Positions 18,201 through 25,558 of a DNA stretch of 64,000 bases are shown in pieces. The notes under the pieces were generated by a model. The model ran no database searches and was not told the origin of the DNA. It worked only from the letters and a program-made list of their open reading frames with translations. The stretch comes from MWCO01 sp964488865 (GTDB lineage Bacteria > Myxococcota_A > Polyangia > Polyangiales > Polyangiaceae). The first letter of the stretch is position 1; every line of letters starts with the position of its first letter. Made by a program: the position numbers and the translations under genes. The stretch is taken from contig CAZAWR010000025.1 in the NCBI GenBank assembly GCA_964488865.1, positions 41,406 through 105,405 of the forward strand, written 5' to 3'.

Positions 18201-18489
18201 CGGGACTGCGGGAACCGGCGGGACTGCGGGAACCGGCGGGACTGCGGGAACCGGTGGTGCTTCAGGCACCGGTGGTGCTTCAGGCACCGGTGCGACGGCC
18301 GGGGCCGGTGGGTCGACCGGCGGCACCGCGGGGACAGGCGGTGCGTCCGGAGGACTCCCCGCGGAGGAATCGAGCGACGATGGTGGTTGCTCGTGCTCCG
18401 TCCCCGCTGCCTCCTCGCACCATGGACTCGCCTGGCTCGTGGCCGGTCTGGTTGCCTCCCTGCTCCGTCGACGCCGTCGCGCGGCGTGA
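15271..18489 (+). CDS. Large secreted MYXO-CTERM protein with DUF11-like, Ca-loop and Cys-rich repeats
   Basis: AAGGAGG at 15257-15264 fixes the ATG at 15271; the open frame extends further upstream but antisense to another gene. Product 1072 residues. A Sec signal (VAALAAGVVATAASQARA) is followed by an unrecognised domain of about 370 residues (IIPMDTTYQDMGMLKAYGL, then an FPTHFFAECQAVN stretch), a DUF11-like beta domain (IIVEKTAPGT...DLPPGSSFVSAS), a calcium-loop-like DTDGDGILDSVDICPDD, six or so Cys modules with DCNGL and CEY motifs, and two DNDCDG-type metal motifs. A GTAGTGG linker leads to GGCSCSVP, a hydrophobic helix and RRRRR, the MYXO-CTERM sorting tail. Confidence 0.85.
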   Translation: MRRYLVAALAAGVVATAASQARAETFEAGSIIIPMDTTYQDMGMLKAYGLVYQLLRNHIPVNWCIRSGKGTFGVDFTANATAYPGGQVINAHGYRGGPWVIRSTFATEAKPIIAAWQAANVTVVHEASAQFEAPVARRLVVAPTIAMFADGNQKIARKYVQAAGIPDSTLSLLWADTSPDMLDPTEVAGPTTTNHRDGKLFDQDGDPVYCQFMSMHWGVNDARDNPEVVAEVRSFLQFPTHFFAECQAVNAYEDDLVNGLFLTTHGFEIAAQPATLDFYNQDSPYAQFDGAFQTVGGSEPSYSLPPGGSYKAGGITMITGKGTPEGVRDVWMTGYLDGTCPPNQEVCNSLGKVSYLGGHEYEVKLPVSANPKTQGTRLFLNSLFEAQCATMAGQPQIIVEKTAPGTTTSSTVTFQLSYWNAGPGIALQATLEDDLPPGSSFVSASDNGTLSGGTISWDLDNLGAGESGTVSFTVTLSGHGVYENTANLDYRVGLNDFTLPSNTTSTLYDADTDGDGILDSVDICPDDPNPNQNLLWDVDSCGTCGNVCDVDNGVAGCLSGVCGVAGCGVGFSDCDGLYATGCEYDNSGMQSDPVNCGACGVVCDPPKASGACVGGACAVGTCDAGWADCNGLLADGCEYATTGFATDPNHCGDCATKCDPGYTCLTGVCGLAVCPTGTEDCVAPAGDCETNTLTSLDHCGGCSLPCAPANATGSCTGGVCSVASCNTGWADCNGLASDGCEYATAGFLTDEGHCGGCGLVCNPFQAVGQCVDGACEIDWCKQGYDDCNGEAVDGCEYETAGHLTDAVHCGACGNVCAPPNGTGACVAGVCGIGSCAAGYVDLDGNYLNGCEYACVATSGDEIACDGVDDDCDGVVDESYVASTCGVGVCQAQSTCVNGVEDCTPAQASTEGPAGDSSCVDGVDNDCDGDVDDVDEDCDGGGGAAGTAGSAGAAGAAGAAGTAGTAGVAGEGGTAGTGGTAGTGGTAGTGGTAGTGGASGTGGASGTGATAGAGGSTGGTAGTGGASGGLPAEESSDDGGCSCSVPAASSHHGLAWLVAGLVASLLRRRRRAA
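18184..18291 (+). repeat. 18-bp tandem repeat coding for GTAGTG linker
   Basis: Four near-identical GGGACTGCGGGAACCGGC units followed by two GGTGCTTCAGGCACCGGT units, all in frame. They encode the flexible linker before the MYXO-CTERM tail; copy number probably varies between strains. Confidence 0.85.
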
Positions 18490-18870
18490 TCCCACGCAAA
18501 CAAGCCTCCACCGAGTGGACCGCTCCTTCGCAGCGAAGCGACGGGCTGACAGAGCAACCTCTGGATCTTGCTCTGCGAATGGCGAGGCGACCTGTCGCCA
18601 CGCAGCCAGCCACATCCGCCCTAGCCCCAACTCAAGCGCTCCGCGCTGCTTTGGGTCTAGGTTCTTCTGAGGGGGCTTTCGCATAGCCCCCTCGCCGCGC
18701 TCACCGCGGCTCACCCCAAAACGCCTCGCCTTTGGCTCGGGTAGTCCCAAACGAAACCAACTGCGGCTCTCTGCGGAATCTGCGGCCAACTCCGATGGCT
18801 CCGGATTTGGGGACCGAGTCCGGGCTTCCACCCGGACCTGAAAGCGTCTACGGCACTTGCAGGAGGTCCC
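18490..18870. other. Intergenic region holding the longest dispersed repeat copy
   Basis: Apart from repeat copy 2 (18622-18750), which includes a strong hairpin, I see no gene. The last 20 bases carry the ribosome binding site (CAGGAGG) of the following beta-barrel gene. Confidence 0.6.
18622..18750 (+). repeat. Dispersed intergenic repeat, copy 2 (longest), with hairpin
   Basis: Begins TAGCCCCAACTCAAGCGCTC, continues through a GCTTTGGGTCTAG box and a perfect 9-bp hairpin (GAGGGGGCT 18669-18677 with AGCCCCCTC 18685-18693), and ends with the CGCTCACCGCGGCTCACCCC core shared with copies 1, 3 and 4. Copy 3, on the other strand, matches over the full length including a variant hairpin. Confidence 0.8.
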
Positions 18871-19590
18871 ATGCGTTCCATCGTTTCCGCTTCCGTCGCA
18901 GCCGCTACCCTCTGCGCAGTCTTTCTCGCGGCGCCCTCCGCGCGGGCCGACGTGGTCGACACCTCCGCCGGTGTGAAGCTCATGGCCGGCGGCAGCTTGT
19001 GGACCACCCCGTCGGACCGGCCAGGCAACTACGACGCCGTCGGGTTCGCCGGCAATGGTGGCGGGTTCTCCTGGGGGGGCGGCGTGTACTTCGAAGCGCG
19101 CTTCATCAAGCTCCTCAGCCTGGAACTCGACATCATCCGCGACATGTCTGTCCTGCAGCGCGACGTGACCTACAACCAGACCATCAAGGTTCGAGAAAGG
19201 ATCGACATCACGAGCTGGCGCATTCCCGTGCTCGCCAAGGCGAACGTGCCCACCCCCTTCGGTCGTCTCTTCTTCCTGCTCGGCCCCGAGTTCGTGCGCG
19301 TCTCGTCCGCGGACCCGAGCCTCGAGGTGGTCGAGGGCAACGGCACCGTCACCGGAGACCCCCTGCACGCCGAGAAGAACAACTACACGATGCTTACCGG
19401 CGGTCTGGGACTCACCATCGATCTGGCAGCCCTCGAGCTCCCCGTCGAGCTGCGAGCCTCCAAGAACCTCGGCCAGGAAGAAGCATGGCTCGACCGCGTG
19501 GAGGTCGACCAGGCCAACAGCCGCTTCGTCGTCGACGCGCAGACCTCCTGGGATTTCCGCGTGAGCGCGGGCTTGGGCTACCGCTTCTGA
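18871..19590 (+). CDS. Outer-membrane beta-barrel-like secreted protein
   Basis: Predicted 239 residues with a Sec signal ending SARA-D. The mature part alternates polar and hydrophobic residues in strand-like fashion (VKLMAGGSLW, FSWGGGVYFEARF, LLSLELDIIRDM, FFLLGPEFVRV) and ends in LGYRF, a C-terminal aromatic typical of OmpA-like or other small barrels. A CAGGAGG box precedes the ATG. Likely an outer-membrane protein of eight to ten strands; function unknown. Its upstream region holds a dispersed repeat copy. Confidence 0.75.
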   Translation: MRSIVSASVAAATLCAVFLAAPSARADVVDTSAGVKLMAGGSLWTTPSDRPGNYDAVGFAGNGGGFSWGGGVYFEARFIKLLSLELDIIRDMSVLQRDVTYNQTIKVRERIDITSWRIPVLAKANVPTPFGRLFFLLGPEFVRVSSADPSLEVVEGNGTVTGDPLHAEKNNYTMLTGGLGLTIDLAALELPVELRASKNLGQEEAWLDRVEVDQANSRFVVDAQTSWDFRVSAGLGYRF

Positions 19591-19757
19591 GTTGGTGTTC
19601 GCCCCTCTCAGGGTGAGTCAGCACTGCCCATCTTGACCCCTACAGACACCCGGGCGTCGGACCGGCTGATCGCTGTGGGCTGACGGCTGATCGCCTGCCG
19701 CCCGCCCGCCCCCAGAACGGATGCGCTGGCGCGCCAGATGTGGCACCATGCGCCCCG

Positions 19758-20297
19758 ATGAACGCCAAGAATCAGGTCGTATTCATGGCTCTGGGGCCGG
19801 ACCGGGTGGGCTGGGTCGCCCAGGTCACCGGGTACATCCGGGAGCGCGGGGGCAACGTCGAGGACAGTCACATGGCGGCCCTCGGATCCGAGTTCGGGGT
19901 GATGATCCTCGTGTCCGCTTCGGAAGCGGACGTGGCTCGGCTCGAGGCTGACACCGACACGCTCACGGCGCTTGGCATGCACGTAGTCGTGCGCAAAACC
20001 GCGCAACGACAGGACGGCTCCAAACCCGCGCGCGTCAGCGTGACCGCCGAAGCCATCGATCACGAAGGTATCGTCTACGCGGTGTCCGCCGCGCTCGAAC
20101 GCCTCGGCGTGAACATCGTCTCCCTCCAGACCGAGTGCTATCCCGCCCCGCTCTCGGGAGCCCCGCTCTTTCGCCTTCGAGCCGTCGCGGACTTGCCCCG
20201 CGCCATGGATGTCGATTCCGTGCGCAAGGGCATGGCCGGCGTCGCGGAGAGCGAAAAGCTCGAGATCGACGTGCGCTCGTTGAGCGCCACCGTGTGA
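19758..20297 (+). CDS. Tandem ACT-domain protein, GcvR-like
   Basis: About 179 residues from the ATG at 19758, with no DNA-binding domain. The first ACT domain (VVFMALGPDRVGWVAQVTGY... then GNVEDSHMAALGSEFGVMILV) and second (VSVTAEAIDHEGIVYAVSAA... LGVNIVSLQTE) have the typical GPDR/DHEG loop preceding the ligand-binding helix. Proteins of this layout resemble the glycine-cleavage regulator GcvR, which acts through protein contacts and amino-acid binding. No gcv genes are nearby, so the target is open. It lies alone, 40 bp before the lipoprotein gene. Confidence 0.8.
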   Translation: MNAKNQVVFMALGPDRVGWVAQVTGYIRERGGNVEDSHMAALGSEFGVMILVSASEADVARLEADTDTLTALGMHVVVRKTAQRQDGSKPARVSVTAEAIDHEGIVYAVSAALERLGVNIVSLQTECYPAPLSGAPLFRLRAVADLPRAMDVDSVRKGMAGVAESEKLEIDVRSLSATV

Positions 20298-20337
20298 CGT
20301 CGCCTGGTCCTCGCCGCGCGAGGTTCGGAGGGCTTGC

Positions 20338-22209
20338 ATGAGGGGTCGGATTATTCTCGGGGTCTCGCTCGCTTCCTCCCTCGTCTTCGCGGGGTGCGGA
20401 CGCAAACCTTACTGGACGGAGAGCTACGGGGAACGTAGACCGAAGGCCGAGGAGCGCGTCAACCCGTCGGTCCGGGTCCGCGATGTCGAGCCCCTCTCGG
20501 GGGATCGCATGCTGGCTGTGGCGGACGACGCGCTCTCGATCTCTCGCGACGGGGGCAAGCAGTGGTCCCGTGTCGCCATCTGGACCGGGGACGAACCGAT
20601 GAAGGCGCGCGCGATCGCGCGAAGCAAGAACGGCGTCCACGTGGTGACGGACCGCGGCGTGTTCCGGTCGGTGGACGAAGGCGAAACGTGGGCGAGCGTC
20701 GGGGAGGGCGTGGGTGAGCCCTACGACCTGTTCGGCACGTCCGAGTCGGTTTGGGTGGCGAGGCGTCGCGGCGCGGTGGCAGGTCTCGACGTAGCTCGAA
20801 AGCTCGATGCCGGGGTCGTGACGGTGATGCTCGAGCTCGCGCCCAAGTCCATTCTCGCCGGGTCGTTTGGCAAGGGTGTCTTCCGTTCCACCGACGGGGG
20901 CGTCACATGGGCGCCGTCGATTCAGGGACTGGCAACGACCGAGGTCACCTCGCTTGCGCCCGTGAAGAGCGACGTGCTCGCGGGGACGTACGGCGGCGGC
21001 GTGTTCCGATCGTCGGACCAGGGGGTCACGTGGACGAGCTCCAGCGAGGGGCTCGAGGACCTGGAGGTGCAGGCGTTGGCGTCCGTGGGTGAGACGCACG
21101 TGCTGGCTGGGTGCCGGCTCGGGCTCTTCGTTTCGGCGGATGCGGGGCGGACGTGGAAACGCCAGGAGGGGGCCCTGGGCAAGGACAACGTGCAAGTGCT
21201 CGCAGCGGATGCGAAGGGCCGTGCGTTCGCGGGGACCTGGGGCAACGGCCTGTATCGGTCCGAGGACGCGGGCAAGACGTGGAGCTTCACGGACGTCCGT
21301 GCTGAGCCGCCCACCGTGACCGTGATTTCGGCGAACCCCGGAGGGCCCATGTACGCGGGCATGCTCTCGGGGGAGGTGTTTCGATTGACGCCCGAGGACG
21401 GTGGGTGGGCGCCCCACGGAAAGCTAGCGGACAGCTCGGTCGTGTTCCTGGTCGTGGCTCCGGATCGCAGGCTGTTTGCGGCCACGTTGCGCGATCTATT
21501 TTTCTTCGAGGAGTCGCGCCGTGCGTGGAAGGATGTCCCGGTGGCGCGACAGGGGATCGACCTGCGCGGGCTGGTCGTGAACGCGAAAGGGGAGCTTCTC
21601 ACGTCGACCTTCACGATGTCTTCGGACGATCAGCGGATCCGCATCTCTTCGGACATGGGGGCTTCGTGGGCGGAGGTTCCGGGGGACCTGATGCGCGGCG
21701 TGATGCCGCCCGACCTCGCGGCCGATCCTTCCGGCAACCGGATCCTTCAAGGCTGCACGCGGATCTCGGAGGATGGGGGGCGGACCTGGAAGGTGCTCGA
21801 CGTTCCTTCGGGAGATGTTTGCCGCGTGGCGGCGGGAAGAAAGCGCACCGCCCTGGTGGGGTCGAACAACTGGTCCTCCGCGGGCGTTCACGTGGTCGGA
21901 GAGGACGGCGTGAAACGTGACCTGGCGTCTTTCGAAGGGAATCCCAAGTGCGTGGCGGTGATGGCGGATGGGGCCGTAGCGTTGGCCGTGGGGTCTGAGG
22001 TGATGATGATCGCGGCGAACGGCTCGCGCCCGGAGACGCGGTCGACGGACCGGCCCGGGTGCAAGAAGCTGGTGGGCAGAGACGACGGTTCGCTGATCTT
22101 GCTCGACGCGGTCGGAATCCACAGGTCGTCGGACGGCGGGCGGACCTGGAAGCGGGTCGACGGCTTGCAGCAAGCGGCCGCTGAGGTTGCGGGAGGCGCG
22201 GCGCGATGA
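20338..22209 (+). CDS. Lipoprotein with BNR/sialidase-type beta-propeller repeats
   Basis: A 623-residue lipoprotein (SLASSLVFAGC). Repeated Asp-box motifs of the form S-x-D-x-G-x-T/Q-W (SRDGGKQW, STDGGVTW, SSDQGVTW, SADAGRTW, SEDAGKTW, SSDGGRTW) indicate BNR repeats in a beta-propeller of about six or more blades, as in sortilin/VPS10-like and photosystem-assembly-type proteins. No sialidase catalytic Arg triad can be claimed from the sequence. It probably binds protein or glycan at the cell surface. The stop overlaps the ATG of the zinc-ribbon gene downstream (ATGA), implying an operon. Confidence 0.85.
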   Translation: MRGRIILGVSLASSLVFAGCGRKPYWTESYGERRPKAEERVNPSVRVRDVEPLSGDRMLAVADDALSISRDGGKQWSRVAIWTGDEPMKARAIARSKNGVHVVTDRGVFRSVDEGETWASVGEGVGEPYDLFGTSESVWVARRRGAVAGLDVARKLDAGVVTVMLELAPKSILAGSFGKGVFRSTDGGVTWAPSIQGLATTEVTSLAPVKSDVLAGTYGGGVFRSSDQGVTWTSSSEGLEDLEVQALASVGETHVLAGCRLGLFVSADAGRTWKRQEGALGKDNVQVLAADAKGRAFAGTWGNGLYRSEDAGKTWSFTDVRAEPPTVTVISANPGGPMYAGMLSGEVFRLTPEDGGWAPHGKLADSSVVFLVVAPDRRLFAATLRDLFFFEESRRAWKDVPVARQGIDLRGLVVNAKGELLTSTFTMSSDDQRIRISSDMGASWAEVPGDLMRGVMPPDLAADPSGNRILQGCTRISEDGGRTWKVLDVPSGDVCRVAAGRKRTALVGSNNWSSAGVHVVGEDGVKRDLASFEGNPKCVAVMADGAVALAVGSEVMMIAANGSRPETRSTDRPGCKKLVGRDDGSLILLDAVGIHRSSDGGRTWKRVDGLQQAAAEVAGGAAR

Positions 22210-23823
22210 GCCAGACGCAATGCACGTCATGCGGGGCGCAGTTGCCACCCGACGCGAGATTTTGCGGTGTGTGCGGGCAGCCGGCGAACGCGGCTCCTGC
22301 CCAGGCCGCGCCGGTTGTGCAACCACAGCCTCCTTGGCAGCAGCCCTTGCAGCAGCCCTTGCCGCAACCGTTGCAGNNNNNNNNNNNNNNNNNNNNNNNN
22401 NNNNNNNNNNNNNNNNNNNNNNNNNNNNNNNNNNNNNNNNNNNNNNNNNNNNNNNNNNNNNNNNNNNNNNNNNNNNCAGCCCTTGCAGCAGCCCTTGCAG
22501 CAGCCCTTGCAGCAGCCCTTGCAGCAGCCCTTGCAGCAGCCCTCATCGCCGCAGGCGCAGGCGTCGTGGCAGCAGAGCCCGCAAGCGGCAGCACCGCAAG
22601 CGTCCATGCCCGTCGCGCAACAGCCTGCGTGGCAGGCCGCAGTGCAGCCGCAGCCACCCGCTCAGGCCTCCGCGCAAGCTCAGCCGCTGCAGCCCTTGCC
22701 TTCGCAAGCGTCCCCCGACACGTGGCTGTCCCCCGGTGCCGACGAGGCGCCCCCTGCGACCTCGCCCCGGCGCACGCCGCAAGTTGTCGAGGTCGTGGCC
22801 GAGGTTCCGCGTTCTCCGAACGGGCGTTTCCTCGAAGTGGGGCGGAGGCTCGTTTCAGCGTGGCTTCTGATGGCTGGTGTGGCCCTGATCACGTTCGAGC
22901 CCGAGCGGCTGTGGGTGGCGGAAGTTGTGGACTGGGGTGGGGACTACGAGCGTGACTCGACCCGGGAACCCGTGGCCCAGTTCGCGGGCGACAGGCTGTG
23001 GATGCCCAACGTGGTGACCGACCCCGGCTGGCGAGCGGTGCACGACGATGTGCTGCTCGAACCGGCCGACGAGGGAGGCCGACGGCGCAAGGTGCTGCCG
23101 CACGATCATCCGTTGGTCTCCAAGCACCACGGATACGTTGTGCTGCAGCAAGGCACGGAGCGGCGCACCCTGCGGGTGTCGGAGGCCCAGTCTTGGGACC
23201 TGGAGAAGATGTCGGTGCCGCTGCTGGTTTCGCACCCGTATCTTCCGTATGGCGCGCCGGTGCCGCTGCTTGCGCTGCTTTTCTACGTGCTCGTGCGGTG
23301 GAAGACGCGCGAGACGCCCGTTCGGTACAAGACTTGGATCACGACGTTGCTCGACGTGCTCGGGCTGGCGCTGGCAGGGGCAGGCGGCCTTGCGCTCGGC
23401 GCGGTGGCCACTGACCCCATCGGAACGGTCGTGTCGCTGGCGATCGTGTTCACGTTCGTCTGCCAGGTGGTTCTCCTTCCGACCGCGTACTTCGCGGCCA
23501 AGCGAGCCGTCCTGCTTCCGGATCGGCTGCGTGTGCTCACGCTCTTCGGCCAGACGGACTTCCCCTATCCGCGGATCGCGGGCAGCCACCTCACGCTGGA
23601 GAGCCAGTCGCCCATCCTGGCCATCGTGCTGATCGTCTTGGGCATCACGAACGGCGTGAGTGTGGTGCTAGGCATCGTGATGTTGCTGCGGAAGGACTGG
23701 CGACTGACCGTCCGGCGGGACGACGGCAAGACCTTCAAGCTGTGGGCGAAGAGCGTCGAGGGGATGGAGGTGTTGCAGGCGGCGCTTGCTGCGCGGGGCG
23801 TACCGACGGATAGGGGGGGGTAG
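22206..23823 (+). CDS. Zinc-ribbon, Gln/Pro-rich multi-pass membrane protein (interrupted by assembly gap)
   Basis: Starts at the ATG overlapping the previous stop. The first part reads MSQTQCTSCGAQLPPDARF then CGVCG, a zinc-ribbon with two CxxC pairs, followed by PLQQ-type repeats. A 100-N gap (22377-22476) breaks the frame: the sequence before the gap is in the frame of 22206, the sequence after it is one base off. Because 100 is a placeholder length, this is an assembly artefact, not a frameshift mutation. After the gap the frame gives several QPLQ units, a low-complexity Gln/Ala/Pro segment, a membrane helix (WLLMAGVALITF), a periplasmic-type domain and further transmembrane segments (LLALLFYVLV, LLDVLGLALAGAGGLALGAV, AIVFTFVCQVVLL). 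Function unknown. Confidence 0.8.
22339..22545 (+). repeat. QPLQ-coding 12-bp repeats around the gap
   Basis: Units of CAGCCCTTGCAG flank the N run on both sides; five complete units follow it. The true copy number is unknown because the assembler stopped in the repeat. Confidence 0.85.
22377..22476. other. Assembly gap (100 N)
   Basis: Exactly 100 ambiguous bases, the conventional length for a scaffold gap of unknown size. It falls inside the tandem repeat and within a coding sequence. Confidence 0.99.
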
Positions 23824-23931
23824 CGGCTGGGAGCCACCACAGAAGTCACAGAGAGCAAAGAACCCACAAGGCCAGCTCCCCCGTCATGTCACTTCTGCGC
23901 CTTCTGCGGTTGGGTTGGCGGGTAGAAGAAC

Positions 23932-25032
23932 TCAGCTGTCGCAGGGGTCCGGCGTGGGCGGGGTGTTGTCGAGCACTTCGCCGAGCTTGACCGCCTGCAT
24001 GTCGAAGCCGAGGCCCACGGAGATGCCGTTGCACGTGGCGTTCGGGTCCTGCGTCCCGTCCTTCATGATGTCCGACGCCTTGCGGATGCTGGCCTTCACG
24101 CCGTCGAGCGCGGAGCCGTCGCACAGGCCCGTGCTGATGCGCCCTGCCATCTGGGCGACGGTGGACACGACCTGTTCGGAATCGATGACGCCCGCGATGA
24201 CGCCGTTGGTGGCCGAGCCGTTGCCCGCGGCCACGTCTGCCGTGATGACCGCCTTCGCGATGTTGATCGAGAATGTGACGCCGCCGACCGCCAAGGTCAC
24301 CGTGACGTTCGACCCAGGTCCGGACACCCAGGTCCTGCCGCTCATGTAACTGTTGGGGAACTTGACCTTCGACTGGTTTCCACCTTCGAGCTGCGTGGTG
24401 CCGGTGTCCTTGCAGTCCGTGAGCAGGTCGCAGTACAGCGGCCAGACGTCGTTGCCGTCCCAGGCCGGGGCAGCTTCGCGGTCCGCGCCGAAGTAGATCG
24501 CGGCGGGCAGGTTGACGTAGTCCGCCCCGCTGCCGACCGTCTCGACGCCGATGATCATCGCGAAGACGCCCGCGTTGATGTTGTCGTTGATCGCCGTGGA
24601 GAAGTCCGGGGTGACGTCCACGAGGATCGGAAGCAGGTTCGGTCCGAACGAGTTGTCGATGCCGTCGTCGCCGTCGGTCTTGACGGAATCACTCGCGCCC
24701 TCCACGAGCTTGCAGTGGCTCGAGGACGTACGCGTGGACTTGAGCCCGTCGAGGTCGTAGCCGAACTTCTTCCAGGCGGCAGGGTCCGATGCTCCCGCGC
24801 GCGTGGTGTCACCGAAGTACCACTTCTTGAGGGCGAGCACGGTGCCGTCGCCGTCGCCCGGCACGCCGGCCGCGGGCGGGGCAGGGGGAACCAAGCAATC
24901 CGTGCACTGCCCGTCACCGCCGCCTCCCCCAGAACCGCCGGACGACTCACCGCCGTCGTCCGAGCCGCACGCAAAGAGCGAAAGGCCAACGACGACGCTA
25001 CCGAGAACATGGATGGTTGAACGAAGTTTCAT
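23932..25032 (-). CDS. Lipoprotein of unknown function with acidic/Gly-rich linker
   Basis: About 366 residues from the ATG at 25032 (preceded by GGGGAGAT). Signal: VLGSVVVGLSLFAC. A GGESSGGSGGGGG linker and CTDC pair lead into a single large domain containing LALKKWYFGDTTRAG, DDGIDNSFGPNLLPILVDV and SVKTDGDDGID-type acidic motifs, DYVNLPAAIYFG, then a beta-rich half (WVSGPGSNVTVTLAVGGVTF) and four cysteines near the end. I do not recognise a characterised family, but the layout is typical of myxobacterial surface lipoproteins. A short decayed copy of its 3' end appears at about 28772-28806. Confidence 0.75.
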   Translation of the reverse strand: MKLRSTIHVLGSVVVGLSLFACGSDDGGESSGGSGGGGGDGQCTDCLVPPAPPAAGVPGDGDGTVLALKKWYFGDTTRAGASDPAAWKKFGYDLDGLKSTRTSSSHCKLVEGASDSVKTDGDDGIDNSFGPNLLPILVDVTPDFSTAINDNINAGVFAMIIGVETVGSGADYVNLPAAIYFGADREAAPAWDGNDVWPLYCDLLTDCKDTGTTQLEGGNQSKVKFPNSYMSGRTWVSGPGSNVTVTLAVGGVTFSINIAKAVITADVAAGNGSATNGVIAGVIDSEQVVSTVAQMAGRISTGLCDGSALDGVKASIRKASDIMKDGTQDPNATCNGISVGLGFDMQAVKLGEVLDNTPPTPDPCDS

Positions 25033-25133
25033 GCGTGTAATCTCCCCTGAACCGGCCATCCCTACGCGAAGCAAGGTCGGGCGGCAACCCCAGAATGCCA
25101 AGCCGGATTGCCGCTCCCAGGGGGCTGCCCGCG

Positions 25134-25558
25134 TCAGGGCGCTTGCGACGTGACGGTCAGGTTTTGGTTTTCGACAATGGGGACGAACGAGACGGGCGTG
25201 AGCTCGAGGGGGGACACCGCCAAGGTGATGGGTTCCCCCGTCAGGCTGCAGCCGACCGTCGCGTGTGGGGCCTCCAGGACTTCGCCCTCATTCGCCTGAA
25301 GCGTGATGGCCCCGTCCTTTGCGGCTGCCTGCAGCACCAGAGGTTGTCGTTCTGGCTCGGAACGGGTGCCGTGGTGTAGGCAGCCAGCAGGGCCGCGCCT
25401 TCGTCCGTGAGCTGAAGCGGTGGAAACTTCTGTACAGCCGGGGTTCCGTATTCCTTGCTCGGTTGCCCATACACCTTGAGCCGGGCCGGGTAGTCCAGTT
25501 GGTCAACCGTGTTGACGTGAAGCCCGCCGGCCCCATGAACGCGAGATGGACGGGAATT
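25134..25558 (-). pseudogene. Frameshifted, 5'-truncated gene remnant
   Basis: Two reading frames read as one protein once joined. The upstream one gives LDYPARLKVYGQPSKEYG and LQLTDEGAALLAAYTTAPV; the downstream one gives VLQAAAKDGAITLQANEGEV, TLAVSPLELTPV and VENQNLTVTSQAP. The switch is at about 25338-25345, where one extra base would restore NL-LVLQAAAKDG. A stop codon closes the frame upstream at about 25559 with no ATG between. Both halves have strong G/C third positions. This is a remnant of a secreted or structural protein of unknown function, or a sequencing error plus 5' loss. Confidence 0.55.

Noticed and set aside
22339..22545. CRISPR-like regular repeats
   Set aside because: Units are 12 bp, contiguous without spacers, and in frame with a Gln/Pro-rich protein.
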